Assembly (NCBI GenBank): GCA_944321525.1
Contig: CALULQ010000013.1
Span: forward strand, 30,880-94,879
Direction: 5' to 3'
From: an uncultured Paraprevotella sp.
GTDB taxonomy: Bacteria > Bacteroidota > Bacteroidia > Bacteroidales > Bacteroidaceae
Length of the DNA stretch: 64,000 nt
Below the pieces are notes generated by a model. It saw only the letters and a list, made by a program, of their open reading frames with translations. It did no database searches and had not been told where the DNA came from. How positions within the stretch are numbered: the first letter of the stretch is position 1; every line of letters begins with the position of its first letter. Shown here one piece after another: positions 1-14,556 of the stretch. Both the position numbers and the translations under genes were made by a program.

Positions 1-545
1 GTCAGCTGCCCCGTACCGGAAAAGACATACACCCTCCCGTCGTCGTCGAAAAACAGCGAGGCGTCGTGGAAGTGCTGCATACGGCTATGCAGCGTCCAGC
101 CCTTCATCGGGTCGTCCGTCGTGAAGATGAAAGAACGGTAAGGCACGTCGTTCGGCGAGAACAGGGCATAGAACTTGCCATCATGGTAACGGATGGAAGT
201 GGCCCACTGCCCGCGGCCATACACCGTCCCGTCCTCCATGTCGTACTTCGGCGTCTCGTTCAGTTTGTTGAAAAGATAGCCCGTCAGTTCCCAGTTCACC
301 AAGTCACGGGAACGCATCACCGGCGCACCGGGCATCAGGTGCATCGTGGTGCTCATCATGTAGAAATAGTCGCCCACGCGAATCACGTCGGGGTCGGGCA
401 GGTCGGCCCAGAGCACGGGGTTGGTGAACGTAGCCATCCCGGCTTTCGCCTGCGGCTGCGACTGCCCCTCCGCATTGACGGAAGGCATGCAGGCCAGTCC
501 CAAGGACAAGGCCCACCAGAACTTGAATATGCCAGTCTTTCTCAT
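1..545 (-). CDS. GH43 glycoside hydrolase, 3' end cut by window edge
   Basis: About 181 N-terminal residues are visible; the gene runs off the left edge. A signal peptide (MRKTGIFKFWWALSLG onward) is followed by a classic GH43 start: NPVLWADLPDPDVIRVGD, then STTMHLMPGAPVMRSRDLV and YGRGQWATSIRYHDG. The Asp of DLPDPD is the expected catalytic base of the five-bladed propeller. This wording resembles GH43 subfamily 12 xylosidases/arabinofuranosidases, but the subfamily is an inference. The ATG lies 12 bp behind the stop of the upstream GH43-CBM6 gene, so it is the last visible member of the xylan operon. It probably removes xylose or arabinose side groups in the periplasm or at the cell surface. 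Any C-terminal domain is outside the window. Confidence 0.88.
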   Translation of the reverse strand, partial: MRKTGIFKFWWALSLGLACMPSVNAEGQSQPQAKAGMATFTNPVLWADLPDPDVIRVGDYFYMMSTTMHLMPGAPVMRSRDLVNWELTGYLFNKLNETPKYDMEDGTVYGRGQWATSIRYHDGKFYALFSPNDVPYRSFIFTTDDPMKGWTLHSRMQHFHDASLFFDDDGRVYVFSGTGQL

Positions 546-557
546 CTTTATTCCTTT

Positions 558-2207
558 TTATTTATTAAACATCCAATAGTCAAAATACATCAGCCGCCCG
601 GGTTTCCGCCCCTTGCAGACGAAATACACGTCGTGGACACCGGACACCGGGGCCACTTCGGCCGACACCACCGCCCAGCGGTCGTCGCCTCCCGTCATGG
701 GCACCCTCAGCGTGGCCAGCAACGTGCCTTGCAGGCTGTCGGCCCGGACTTCCACCGTGACGCCTCCGTTGTGTGTCGTCCCCACGCGGGCCGTCACCTT
801 CGTTGCCCCCGTCCCGCCGAAGTCCACGCCTTTCACTTTGGTATAGGCTCCGTCGCGCATGGCATTGACAAAGACGCCGACCACATCGTTTTGTCCGGCC
901 TTCATGCCTTCGGAGAAAGCCATTGTCTCGGCCTCCGTCTTCCGGAAGGGGTTGAGCGTCTCCAAGCCCTCAGCGATGCCTTCCGTCATCCGAAGGGGTT
1001 GCAAGGTGCCGTCGGCATTGAACCCGGCCTTCTCCACGCATACCGAACGGGTGAAACCCGAACCGCCGGGCAGTGCGCCGTTGTGGTAGAACAGATAAGT
1101 CTGCCCCTTGTAGTCCACGATCCCGGGGTGGTTGGTGAAGCTCCGCCCCTCGGTCGGCATCAGGACGCCACCGTATTTCCAAGGACCGGTGGGACTCTTG
1201 GCCATGGAATAGCCCAAATGCTCGGATATGGGGCCGCCCGCCCACAGCAGGTAATACCAGTCGGCATGTTTGTAGAGCCACGGCCCTTCCTCGTAGAGCG
1301 TGGGGCGTTCGGCCACGTTGCCCTCGCGCTTGCCAAAAGCTTCCTCCGTCATGGGAACGCGCACGATGTCGCCCTCGTAGGAAATCATGTCTTCATTCAG
1401 TTTCACATAGTAGCAGAAGGGATTACCCCAATACAGATAAGCCTGCCCGTCGTCGTCCACCATCACCGTGGGGTCGATGTCGCCCCGCCCGCTGCTCACC
1501 AAAGGCTTGCCCAAGGGGTCGTAGAACGGGCCGTAGGGGCTGTCGGCCACAGCCACGCCGATGGCGCCGCCCCCGCGCTTCATCGTCACGGGAACGTAGG
1601 CATAGAACTTGCCGCCGCGCTCCACGCATTGCATGGCCCAGGCGTCGCCCTTTGCCCAATCGAAGGTCTTGTAGGAAAGCACGGCCCCATGGTCGGTCCA
1701 GTTCACCATGTCGGTAGTGGAATACAGTTTCCATTCGTTCATCACGAACCACGTGGAAGCATCCTCGTCGTGGCTCGTGTACAGGAACAGCCGGTCGCCG
1801 TACACCATCGGGGCCGGGTCGGCCGTGTAGTGGGTCTGGACGATGGGGTTTTGGGCCACGCCCGCCAAGGAGGACAAGGCCAACGCAAGAAGCAGCGCAC
1901 GGCGAAGCCCACCGAAAGGAACATGGGCGCGCACGCCGATGCCGGCCAAAGGAGTGCGCCGCGAAGGAATGCGCAACAGCGCACCGTATCTTGCGGCAAG
2001 TACTCGCGTACTCTGCGGGAAGTACTCGAGTACTTCCCGCAGAGTACTGCACGATGCTGCCGACGAAAAAATCCGCCGCAGCCGTTTCCATCCTTCCCGG
2101 AACAGCCACGGGCATTCAAATTGGCGGGCACTCCCAAGGCGGCATTCCTGCCGTTGCTGCCCGCCGCTCCACTGGTTCAAACCGTTTCCTAATCTCATCA
2201 TATCCAT
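558..2207 (-). CDS. GH43 with C-terminal CBM6; N-terminus uncertain, frame crosses a palindromic repeat
   Basis: The catalytic part begins at [20 protein letters not shown] and carries the three GH43 carboxylates: Asp in TADPAP, Asp in GDIDPTV and Glu in YEEGPWL. A CBM6-type domain follows ([14 protein letters not shown] to the FDYWMFN end). It is a close paralogue of the next gene upstream (2258-3619) and probably an arabinoxylan arabinofuranosidase or xylosidase. The open frame starts at an ATG at 2207 with a good AGGAGAG box, 50 bp behind the neighbour, but the signal-peptide-like stretch [19 protein letters not shown] sits about 100 residues in. Between them the frame reads through the tandem repeat at 1986-2047. 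A GTG at 1934 would give 458 residues, matching the 453-residue paralogue. Either translation starts at 1934, or a repeat has inserted in frame into the leader. Confidence 0.85.
   Translation of the reverse strand: MDMMRLGNGLNQWSGGQQRQECRLGSARQFECPWLFREGWKRLRRIFSSAASCSTLREVLEYFPQSTRVLAARYGALLRIPSRRTPLAGIGVRAHVPFGGLRRALLLALALSSLAGVAQNPIVQTHYTADPAPMVYGDRLFLYTSHDEDASTWFVMNEWKLYSTTDMVNWTDHGAVLSYKTFDWAKGDAWAMQCVERGGKFYAYVPVTMKRGGGAIGVAVADSPYGPFYDPLGKPLVSSGRGDIDPTVMVDDDGQAYLYWGNPFCYYVKLNEDMISYEGDIVRVPMTEEAFGKREGNVAERPTLYEEGPWLYKHADWYYLLWAGGPISEHLGYSMAKSPTGPWKYGGVLMPTEGRSFTNHPGIVDYKGQTYLFYHNGALPGGSGFTRSVCVEKAGFNADGTLQPLRMTEGIAEGLETLNPFRKTEAETMAFSEGMKAGQNDVVGVFVNAMRDGAYTKVKGVDFGGTGATKVTARVGTTHNGGVTVEVRADSLQGTLLATLRVPMTGGDDRWAVVSAEVAPVSGVHDVYFVCKGRKPGRLMYFDYWMFNK
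1986..2047. repeat. Tandem palindromic repeat, copy a (3 units), inside a GH43 open frame
   Basis: Units are 1986-2003 (GTATCTTGCGGCAAGTAC), 2008-2025 (GTACTCTGCGGGAAGTAC) and 2030-2047 (GTACTTCCCGCAGAGTAC); linkers are TCGC and TCGA. Units 2 and 3 are exact reverse complements, giving a perfect 40-bp palindrome at 2008-2047. Confidence 0.95.
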
Positions 2208-2257
2208 CTCTCCTATTTGTCTTTTTCAAATAAAACTCCGCCCGGCATCACAGCGCC

Positions 2258-3619
2258 CTATGAAGCCGGAACGAATTTCCAATAATCCAAATTGAACAGG
2301 GCATGAGGGCGCTTGCCCTTGAACACCAGATACAGGTCGTGCACGCCCGGCACGCCCTCCACCTGCGTGGAGAACTCGCCCCAGTTTTCCCACTCGCCGG
2401 TATAGGGCACATTCAACACCCCCAGCAACGCGCCGCCCAGACTGTCGACACGCAGCTCCACCTGCCCTCCGAAATAGCGGCTGGAAGCGGCGGCCGTGAA
2501 GCCCGCAGCCCCCCGCGGGCCGAAATCCACGTCGCGCAACTTGATGTAGTCACCATCATGAATGGCCGTCACATACACGCCGCGCCGCGCGTCGGCCTCC
2601 GTGGTCACGCCCTCGGACCACGCCATGGTCTCGGCTTCCGTCCGGCGATAGGGGTCGAGCCTGCCCACGCCTTCCGTCACCCCGCCGTCGGTCATGTGCA
2701 ATTCGGGGATTTTCCCGTCCGCCCCGTAGCGGAACTCTTCCACGCAAACCGACCGGCAATAGCTGTGCCCGCCGGGCAATGCGTCGTTGTGATAAAAAAA
2801 GTAGGAACGTCCCTTGTAGTCCACGATGGCCGGATGGTTGGTGTTGCTTCCCCGCTCGCGCGGCATGACCACGCCTTGTGCCTCCCACTTTCCGCCGGCG
2901 GTACGGGACATGGAATAATGAATGGATTCGGGAAAACCGGAGGCATAAACCAAATAATAGCGCCCGCCGCGCTCGTACAACCACGGGGCTTCGGTGAAAC
3001 CGCCCGAGAAAGAAGTAGAGTCGAGCCGGTCGATAGCCTCGATTTCGCCCGCAAGGCTCACCATGTCGGCATTCAGCCGGGCACGGTAGCATACGCCATT
3101 GCCCCAGTAGAGCCACGCCTGCCCGTCATGGTCAACAAAAACGGTGGGGTCGAGGTCGTCCCAACTGTGACGGGCGTATGTCGTCATGTCGTTGGTCACC
3201 AGGCCACGCCCCAAAGCGTCGCGGAACGGGCCATAAGGACTGTCGGCCACAGCCACGCCGATGGAAGAACCGGGATTCTGGCGGTTCTGCGAAGAGACGT
3301 ACCAATAGAACTTCCCGTTGCGGGCGATGCACTGGGCCGCACTGGCGTCGCCGGCCGACCAGGCGAAAGCGCTCGTGCGGAGCGCCGCGCCGCGGTCGGT
3401 CCAGTTCACCATGTCGGTGGTCGTATACAAGCGATACTCCCGCATGAGATAGGAATTCCGCGGTGCGTCTTTCTCGTCGCAGCCCACGTATAAGAATAAG
3501 GTGTCCTTATATACCATCGGCGCCGGGTCGGCCGTATAATGAGTTTGCACTATGGGGTTTTGTGCTTGCATCTGAGCCGTCCACAGCCCGATGGCCAATA
3601 TGGAAAAAAGTCTCTTCAT
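2258..3619 (-). CDS. GH43 with C-terminal CBM6 (arabinoxylan-active)
   Basis: A 453-residue secreted enzyme. The signal peptide starts MKRLFSILAIG and ends at QMQAQ; I chose the ATG at 3619 over one four codons upstream because it gives a normal n-region. GH43 motifs are [11 protein letters not shown] (base), DLDPTVFVDHDG (pKa modulator) and FTEAPWLYERGG (acid). From about residue 325 a CBM6-like module runs to the end (YRRTEAETMAWSEG, YIKLRDVDFG, FNLDYWKF). The family hydrolyses alpha-L-arabinofuranosyl or beta-xylosyl bonds of arabinoxylan, and the CBM6 would hold it on the polymer. It lies 33 bp behind the GH43 gene at 3653 in the same operon. Its closeness to the next gene downstream suggests a tandem duplication. 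Confidence 0.9.
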   Translation of the reverse strand: MKRLFSILAIGLWTAQMQAQNPIVQTHYTADPAPMVYKDTLFLYVGCDEKDAPRNSYLMREYRLYTTTDMVNWTDRGAALRTSAFAWSAGDASAAQCIARNGKFYWYVSSQNRQNPGSSIGVAVADSPYGPFRDALGRGLVTNDMTTYARHSWDDLDPTVFVDHDGQAWLYWGNGVCYRARLNADMVSLAGEIEAIDRLDSTSFSGGFTEAPWLYERGGRYYLVYASGFPESIHYSMSRTAGGKWEAQGVVMPRERGSNTNHPAIVDYKGRSYFFYHNDALPGGHSYCRSVCVEEFRYGADGKIPELHMTDGGVTEGVGRLDPYRRTEAETMAWSEGVTTEADARRGVYVTAIHDGDYIKLRDVDFGPRGAAGFTAAASSRYFGGQVELRVDSLGGALLGVLNVPYTGEWENWGEFSTQVEGVPGVHDLYLVFKGKRPHALFNLDYWKFVPAS

Positions 3620-3652
3620 TATCCGTTCCACTTAAATTAGGTATCCGCGACG

Positions 3653-4741
3653 TCACTCCTTGTCGAAACTGAGGGGAGAGCGTTTCACCTCACGCGGTTG
3701 CTCGTCGGCATAGGGATTGACCACCTTGAGCGCCTCTTCCAGGCTCTTCGGCGGCACGGTCACCCCGGCCTTCGTCTGTTCCACGAAAGCCATGCGCCCG
3801 TCCGGATGATAATACAGGTAGTCCACGCAGACGCTGCGCCGCCCCGTGGCACCGCCCACTCCGTCCTTGGTGAGCGTGGCGTTGTGGTAGAACAGATACC
3901 AGTTGCCGTTGAACTCCGTGATGCCCGGGTGGATGGTGAAACTGTTCTCCGCCATGCCCGTCAGCGCACCTTGGTAAGTCCACGTCCCGCCGATGTCCTT
4001 GGCCGTGGCATAGTGTATCATCTCACGCCCCTTGCCCATGGAAGCGTAGGTCAGATAGTAGAGGTCGCCGTGCTTGTGGAGCCACGGGCCTTCCACATAG
4101 TGGGGCAAGGAGAGCACCTCGATGGGGCCGTCCAGCGTCACCATGTCGGGCTTGAGCTTCACGATGAAGCAGGTGCCGTTGCCCCAACTCATCCACGGCG
4201 TGCCCTCGTCGTCGATCAACACGGTGGGGTCGATGTCGTTCCACCATCCCCGCTTGCCGTTGGGCGTCATGGCGTCGGTAATGAGCGGCTTGCCCAGCGC
4301 GTCCTTGAACGGACCGGTGGGACTGTCGCCCACGGCCACGCCCACCGCCTTACAATTCAGCGGCGCGCCGGCCTGCACGGTGGTGTAATAGTAGAACTTG
4401 CCGTCTTTCTCCACCACCTGCGAAGCCCATGCCTCGCCCACGGCCCACGAAAAGTCGGTGGGCTTGAGCACCGAGCCGTGGTCGGTCCATGTCTTCATGT
4501 CACGGGTGGAATAGCACAACCACTCCGTGATGTTATACATCTCGCCGTCCTTGGCCTCATCGTGCCCCACGTACAAGTAGAGCGTGCCGTCGTGCACCAT
4601 CGGAGCGGGGTCGGCCGTGAAGTTGTCTCTCACAATCGGATTGCCTTCCAGCGTGAAGGTCTTTGTCGCAGACTGCTGTGCGGACACCCACAACGGGGCG
4701 CACAGGCAGGCGGCCAATGCCATTGTTATCTTGCTTTTCAT
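3653..4741 (-). CDS. GH43 glycoside hydrolase without CBM
   Basis: A 362-residue protein with signal peptide MKSKITMALAACLCAPLWV cleaved near VSAQQ. GH43 signatures are [13 protein letters not shown] (base), NDIDPTVLIDDEG (modulator) and YVEGPWLHKHG (general acid). The protein ends soon after the catalytic propeller, so it lacks the CBM6 module of its two downstream neighbours. Its start is 16 bp after the CE1 esterase stop, which places it in the same polycistronic unit. It probably acts as a secreted arabinofuranosidase or xylosidase on arabinoxylan fragments. The exact substrate cannot be read from sequence, because GH43 members with similar motifs differ in linkage preference. Confidence 0.9.
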   Translation of the reverse strand: MKSKITMALAACLCAPLWVSAQQSATKTFTLEGNPIVRDNFTADPAPMVHDGTLYLYVGHDEAKDGEMYNITEWLCYSTRDMKTWTDHGSVLKPTDFSWAVGEAWASQVVEKDGKFYYYTTVQAGAPLNCKAVGVAVGDSPTGPFKDALGKPLITDAMTPNGKRGWWNDIDPTVLIDDEGTPWMSWGNGTCFIVKLKPDMVTLDGPIEVLSLPHYVEGPWLHKHGDLYYLTYASMGKGREMIHYATAKDIGGTWTYQGALTGMAENSFTIHPGITEFNGNWYLFYHNATLTKDGVGGATGRRSVCVDYLYYHPDGRMAFVEQTKAGVTVPPKSLEEALKVVNPYADEQPREVKRSPLSFDKE

Positions 4742-4757
4742 GATCTTATCATTTTTT

Positions 4758-9658
<4,901 letters not shown>

Positions 9659-9718
9659 TGTACTTTCGTTTTTTCGTCCGGACAGCCTCGGCGATTCCTT
9701 CGCCTGCGCTATCACCTT

Positions 9719-9727
9719 ACAAAAATA
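9719..9727 (-). promoter_or_regulatory. Candidate -7 box for the GH5-GH43/CE1/GH43 operon
   Basis: TATTTTTGT on the minus strand matches the Bacteroidetes -7 consensus TAnnTTTGY, about 60 bp before the ATG of the fusion enzyme. I see no clear TTG at -33, so expression may depend on the HTCS activator. Confidence 0.4.
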
Positions 9728-9907
9728 CGTGAAATAGGCTTCGGTTTGTTCTTGCTTTGTAACATATATCTTCGTGAATGTATCATCAGTCCCTTTTTCC
9801 GTCCATTTCCCGTTCCCATGTCCATGTTACCCAAGCAGCCGCCAGCCAGGCACATCCGACGTTCGTGTCCGAGGAACATCCGTGCGGGGAAGAGCAAGGG
9901 GAGAGCG

Positions 9908-12900
9908 TCAGGCGCCTTCCGCATCGCCGCTTTCCCTCTCCTGCGCTTTCTGTTTCATATACTCGCGCGGCGTCATGCCGTAATAGGCTTTGAAACAAGT
10001 GGAGAAGGTGGAAAGCGTCTTGAAACCGACGGCGACGCTCACGTCGGTGATGTCGTAGTCGCCTTTGGAGGCCAACAGCTTGCCCGCCTGAATCAGCCGG
10101 ATGTTGCGCACGAACTCGTGAGGCGTGAGCCCGGTGACCTCTTTCAGCCGGCGATAGAAGTGGACGCGGCTGATGCCAATCTTGTCGGCGATGTCGGCCA
10201 CGCTCATTTCCGAGTCGGAAATGTTTTCGTTGACCACCTTCATCACGCGTCTCATCATGGCCTCGTTCGGGGATTCCAGTTCCTTTTGCTCCATTTCCCC
10301 TTCGCGGCGCACCACTTCCTGCTTGCCCAACAGGCGCCGGCGGGCCTGCAACAGGTTGCCCACCGTTTGCCGCAGGATATCCATGTTGAACGGTTTGGTC
10401 AGGTAGGCATCGGCGCCCACGGACAATCCTTCCAGACGGTCGGCATCGCCGCTTTTCGCCGTGAGCAGCACCACGGGAATGTGGCCGGTGTTGAAGTTTG
10501 CCTTCAACCTGCGGCATAGCTCCACGCCGTCCATCCCCGGCATCATCACGTCGCTGAGGACCAAGTCCACTTTCCCGGCATTCTGCACGACATAATCGTG
10601 CGCGTCTTGCCCGTTCCCGAACTCCTCCACATGGAACTTGTCGGACAGTTCCCCGTACAGATAACGCCGCACGGAAACATCGTCCTCCACCAAGACGAGA
10701 CGCCAAGCCTTTGCCTTTCCGCCCTTCCCGGCCGGGTCGCCGTCCACGGCCGCTGCCGCCCATTCTTCTTGCCGCTCCACCACGGATGGCACATTGGGTT
10801 GCTGTTCCTCCTCCATGAGATATTCCGGCCGCCCCAAGGCCCGCGGCATGCTGACCACGAAACGGGCGCCCGTCCCTGCCGGATTGTCCTCCAAACAGAT
10901 TGTTCCCCGGTGCATTTCCACCAGCGACCGGGTCAGGTTCAGGCCGATGCCCGTGCCGAAGTAGCCCTTTTCGCCCCGGCCGGCATAGAAGCGCTCGAAC
11001 ACCCGCTCTTTTTCCTCGGCGGATATGCCGCTCCCGGTGTCCGTTACCGACAGTTCGAACCATTCGTCGGCCCCCGTCGGGCTTTTGGCTTCCTTCAGTT
11101 CGATGGTGATGGCTCCGCCATCGGGCGTGAACTTGAAAGCGTTCGAGAGCAGGTTCATGACCACCTTGTCGAAATTCTGTGGGTCCACGCATGCCGGCAG
11201 TTCCTTCATCTTATGCACGAAGCGGAACTTGATGCCACGGTCGTGCGCGGCAGCCTCGAACAAGTCGTAAAGGTTTTGAACGAACCCCACCAATTCCACC
11301 TTGCCGTATTTCAGGCTGAATTGGCCTTTCTCAATCTTGCGCACGTCCATCAGCTGGTTGATGAGGCGAAGGATGCGCTGCGCGTTCTGGTAGATGAGCG
11401 AATAATTGCGCTGGTGCACCTCGTCGCCTTTGTCCATCTTCATCAGTTTCATGAGCGGCCCGACAATCAGCGTCATCGGCGTGCGAATCTCATGGCTGAT
11501 GTTCATGAAGAACTGGATGCGGGCTTCGTTGAGTTTTTCCCGCTGACGGTGCTCCTCAATGAGACGCTTGGCCCGGAAATGCTCCTGCACCTGCCGCCAT
11601 GCCACAAAGCCGCCCAAAAGCAACAGCAGGACATAGGCACAAATGGCTATGGGCGAGAAATACCACGCCGGATGCAACACAACGGTGAGCGCCTTCTGGC
11701 CGGACGACTCGCCATAGGCCTCGGCCTTCACGCGGATGTAGTAAGTGCCGGTGTCCATGTTGATGAAAGGGATGCGGTTCTGGCCGGGCTCGAGCGCGGT
11801 CCACGGCTTGCCGTTGACGCTGTAATAATAGGTCACGCTACGGTTGCTGGAGCCCATCGTGGACACCTCTATGGCGAACGAACGGTCGTGGTGAGACAGG
11901 TGGACTTCCTCGGCCAGCGGGAACCAGCGGTCTATGATGCTGTAACTTCCCGAGCGGTCGCCCACGTGCACCGGTTTGCCATTGACATAAAAGTCCACCA
12001 TGCGCAAATCCAGCTTCGCCGTGCTCTCGGGCCTCTCCACCTCCGACGACCGGAAATAAGTCAGCCCGTTGATGCCGCCAAAGTAGAGCAGGCCGCCCTG
12101 CGCGTAGGAGGCGTCCACGCTGAACTCGTTGCCCTGCAACCCGTCCTCGAACCGATAGCTCTCAAAGGTGGAGTCGGCCGGACTGAAGCGGGCCAGCCCC
12201 TCGTCCGTGCCCACCCAGACCTTTCCGTCGGCCGCCATCTCTATGCTACAGATGGAGTTTCCCGGCAGCCCGTCGTCCTCGGTGAATATCCTCATCTCTC
12301 CGCCCTTGCCGGAGAGACGCGCCAAGCCGAGCGCCGTGCCCGCCCAAAGCGTTCCCTCGCCGTCCTTCTTCATCGTGCGGATGATGTTTTTCTGCAAATA
12401 ACGTCCCACGGGCGACAGGCCCTCGGCTGTGATGCGGAGCACCTCCAGTCCGTCGGCCGTGCCGACATACAATGAATCGCCACAAGCCAGCAAGGACATG
12501 ATGTAGACGTTGTGGAGCACACGGGCACCGCGCTCCACACTGCGGTCAATCCTGAAGGAGAAATGCTTCAGGGCATGGGTGCCGGGCTCGTAGCGGAACA
12601 GCCCGTTCCCGTTCGTGCCTATCCAAATATGCCCGTGGCGGTCTTCCGCCAAGGCGTAGGCGTTCGGGATTTTGTCGCCGCCCTTCGCCCAGGCACTGAT
12701 GTCGGTGCATTCTCCCGTGGCGGGGTCCATCCGCACCACGCCGGACCACGAGGAACCGAGCCAAAGCCCTCCGCCGGAGTCGAGCAGGATGCTCATCACC
12801 GTGGCGGGCATGCCCGCCACGCCGGGCTTGAAATGCTCGCTGCGGCTGCCGTCGGCCGACAGGTGGTAGAGGCCGCAATGGTCGGTGGCCAGCCACAGGT

Positions 12901-13972
12901 CGCCATGTCCGTCGCCGGCAATGGCCGTCACGCAGTTCGTCCCGATGGTGTTTTTCTGCACCGAGCGCCGCCCCACGTACATGAAGCCGGAGGAGACGTG
13001 GGGCATGACCAGCACGCCTTTCCAAAACACGCCCACCCACGTGTTGCCCTCGCTGTCCACGAGTGCGTCTTTCACGTTGGAAGTGGCCACGTCGTACTCA
13101 TACGTGCGTATGTGGCTCTGCCGGGTCTTGCCCGTCCGCTCGTCATATTCCTGCAGCCCGTTCCCGTCGGTGGCCATCAGGATGCGCCCGCCGGGCGCCG
13201 CCGTGACGGATGCCAACACGAAATCGCGGCTCTCCGGCGACACGTTCACAAAACGGTGTTCTTCTTCGGAATAGCACAGCAAACCGTCGTGGACCGTTCC
13301 CAAATACAGCCGTCCCGACGAACTTTCACAAAACTCCATGCCGCCGGGGCAACGGGCCACATTGCGCGTCGTTTTGCCCACACGGCAATACACCGTGCCG
13401 CCCGACTCGAGTATCCAAAGCCTCCCCTTGCGGTCCTCGTGCATTTGGGTGAGGACTCCGGATTGCGGGAGGCCCTGCGCGCGTTCCAGCCACATGCCCC
13501 AATCCTCGTCCCGCTCCAGGCGATAGACACCGAAACCGGCCGTACAGACATACACTTGCCCGTTCGAAAGCCGGGACATGGAGATGACATGGGCCGTCAT
13601 CGCGCTGCCGTTCCCGTCCAACAAGGGAACGTCGGAGAACGAGTCGGTGTCGTAGTCATAAGCTTGCACGCCCGTCTCCATGCCGACCAGCACGCAGCCC
13701 GGCTCCAGCTCCAGCACGCAAGTCACCATGTCGTGCCCCAAAGTGCCCGGCTCACCTTGCTTGTGCCGGTATACGTTCATCTTCGCGCCGTCGTAGCGGT
13801 TCAGCCCGCCTTGCGTACAAATCCAGATATTCTTCCGGCTATCCTCCGCGATGGAATAAATGCGGGTGTTCGAAAGCCCTTGGTCTGAAGTAAAGGAGAT
13901 GGGGGTCTGCGCTTTTGCCACGATGAAAAGCAAGACCCAAAGAAGAGATATGAAGTATCGTTTATCCGCCAT
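9908..13972 (-). CDS. Hybrid two-component system (HTCS) sensor-regulator of the xylan genes
   Basis: A 1354-residue one-protein phosphorelay. Signal peptide or TM1 (MADKRYFISLLWVLL) is followed by a periplasmic two-propeller sensor of Reg_prop repeats (about 25-650; typical units IWICTQGGLNRYDG and VWVGTDEGLARF), a Y_Y_Y domain (about 690-765), a TM helix near 775-795, HisKA with the phospho-His in NISHEIRTPMT (about 826), HATPase_c (LLSNAFKFTPDGG and DTGSGISAEEKERVF), a receiver with phospho-Asp in LVLSDVMMPGMDG (about 1140) and Lys in YLTKPFN, and an AraC-type HTH at the end (IADKIGISRVHFYRRLKE). Such proteins bind an oligosaccharide in the periplasm and activate the adjacent operons. Lying between two xylanolytic operons on the same strand, it probably controls both. 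Confidence 0.95.
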   Translation of the reverse strand: MADKRYFISLLWVLLFIVAKAQTPISFTSDQGLSNTRIYSIAEDSRKNIWICTQGGLNRYDGAKMNVYRHKQGEPGTLGHDMVTCVLELEPGCVLVGMETGVQAYDYDTDSFSDVPLLDGNGSAMTAHVISMSRLSNGQVYVCTAGFGVYRLERDEDWGMWLERAQGLPQSGVLTQMHEDRKGRLWILESGGTVYCRVGKTTRNVARCPGGMEFCESSSGRLYLGTVHDGLLCYSEEEHRFVNVSPESRDFVLASVTAAPGGRILMATDGNGLQEYDERTGKTRQSHIRTYEYDVATSNVKDALVDSEGNTWVGVFWKGVLVMPHVSSGFMYVGRRSVQKNTIGTNCVTAIAGDGHGDLWLATDHCGLYHLSADGSRSEHFKPGVAGMPATVMSILLDSGGGLWLGSSWSGVVRMDPATGECTDISAWAKGGDKIPNAYALAEDRHGHIWIGTNGNGLFRYEPGTHALKHFSFRIDRSVERGARVLHNVYIMSLLACGDSLYVGTADGLEVLRITAEGLSPVGRYLQKNIIRTMKKDGEGTLWAGTALGLARLSGKGGEMRIFTEDDGLPGNSICSIEMAADGKVWVGTDEGLARFSPADSTFESYRFEDGLQGNEFSVDASYAQGGLLYFGGINGLTYFRSSEVERPESTAKLDLRMVDFYVNGKPVHVGDRSGSYSIIDRWFPLAEEVHLSHHDRSFAIEVSTMGSSNRSVTYYYSVNGKPWTALEPGQNRIPFINMDTGTYYIRVKAEAYGESSGQKALTVVLHPAWYFSPIAICAYVLLLLLGGFVAWRQVQEHFRAKRLIEEHRQREKLNEARIQFFMNISHEIRTPMTLIVGPLMKLMKMDKGDEVHQRNYSLIYQNAQRILRLINQLMDVRKIEKGQFSLKYGKVELVGFVQNLYDLFEAAAHDRGIKFRFVHKMKELPACVDPQNFDKVVMNLLSNAFKFTPDGGAITIELKEAKSPTGADEWFELSVTDTGSGISAEEKERVFERFYAGRGEKGYFGTGIGLNLTRSLVEMHRGTICLEDNPAGTGARFVVSMPRALGRPEYLMEEEQQPNVPSVVERQEEWAAAAVDGDPAGKGGKAKAWRLVLVEDDVSVRRYLYGELSDKFHVEEFGNGQDAHDYVVQNAGKVDLVLSDVMMPGMDGVELCRRLKANFNTGHIPVVLLTAKSGDADRLEGLSVGADAYLTKPFNMDILRQTVGNLLQARRRLLGKQEVVRREGEMEQKELESPNEAMMRRVMKVVNENISDSEMSVADIADKIGISRVHFYRRLKEVTGLTPHEFVRNIRLIQAGKLLASKGDYDITDVSVAVGFKTLSTFSTCFKAYYGMTPREYMKQKAQERESGDAEGA

Positions 13973-14040
13973 GGTACAGATTCCTTATAATAGCAGCCGC
14001 AAGCTCCACCAGTATTCTGGGGAAACGGCAAAACCTGCTT

Positions 14041-14049
14041 GCAAAAATA
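14041..14049 (-). promoter_or_regulatory. Candidate -7 box for the HTCS gene
   Basis: TATTTTTGC on the minus strand matches TAnnTTTGY, about 70 bp upstream of the HTCS ATG in an AT-rich patch that contrasts with the GC-rich sequence behind it. Confidence 0.5.
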
Positions 14050-14203
14050 AGATAAAAATTTGATTCTTTAACGCCATCGGGCCACAAATTTCACCCCGCG
14101 ACGGCATTCACGCCTTCCGTCCCGCACCGACGGCCGGAATCCGGCCGCAAGGCGGCCTCCCGCGCGCCCTTTTCCGCAACGGTGGCGGGCGCAGTCTGTC
14201 AGC

Positions 14204-14265
14204 GTACTCTGCGGAGAGTACTCGAGTACTTGCCGCAGAGTACTCGAGTGCCTTGCGGCAAGTAG
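14204..14265. repeat. Tandem palindromic repeat, copy b (3 units)
   Basis: Units are 14204-14221 (GTACTCTGCGGAGAGTAC), 14226-14243 (GTACTTGCCGCAGAGTAC) and 14248-14265 (GTGCCTTGCGGCAAGTAG), each separated by TCGA. The left flank CAGTCTGTCAGC resembles the flanks of copies d and f (the latter inverted). Confidence 0.95.
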
Positions 14266-14556
14266 TTTTCCGCACTCCGCACGGGCTTCCGCCCATGAAC
14301 CGGCGGCACGGATGAAACATGCAGGGAAAAAGCGGGCGGAAAGCAGCCCGTGAATGGAGTGGAAGGACAGCCGCCACAACCGCTTGGCGGCGGGGCTCCG
14401 CAAGCACACAGAAATCCGGACAAAACAAAAGGGAACGGCCTGCGACGGCCAAGAGATGGAACAAAAAGAAGCGCCCCGAAGCACGGGATACGGCATACGC
14501 GACCTATGAACAACCTATACAATAGTCGGTAGCGGTCAAGGCAGTGATACCATACG

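Noticed and set aside
1423..2115. Frameshift making the GH43-CBM6 gene at 558-2207 a pseudogene (ATG at 1924 in another frame)
   Set aside because: The catalytic and CBM6 parts form one unbroken frame with all key residues, and the GTG at 1934 or ATG at 2207 is in frame; the other-frame ATG gives a nonsense product.
66..2192. Long plus-strand open frame (708 codons) opposite the GH43 genes
   Set aside because: It is antisense to two clear GH43 genes, has GC-rich shadow composition rich in His, Arg and Val, and no domain motif.
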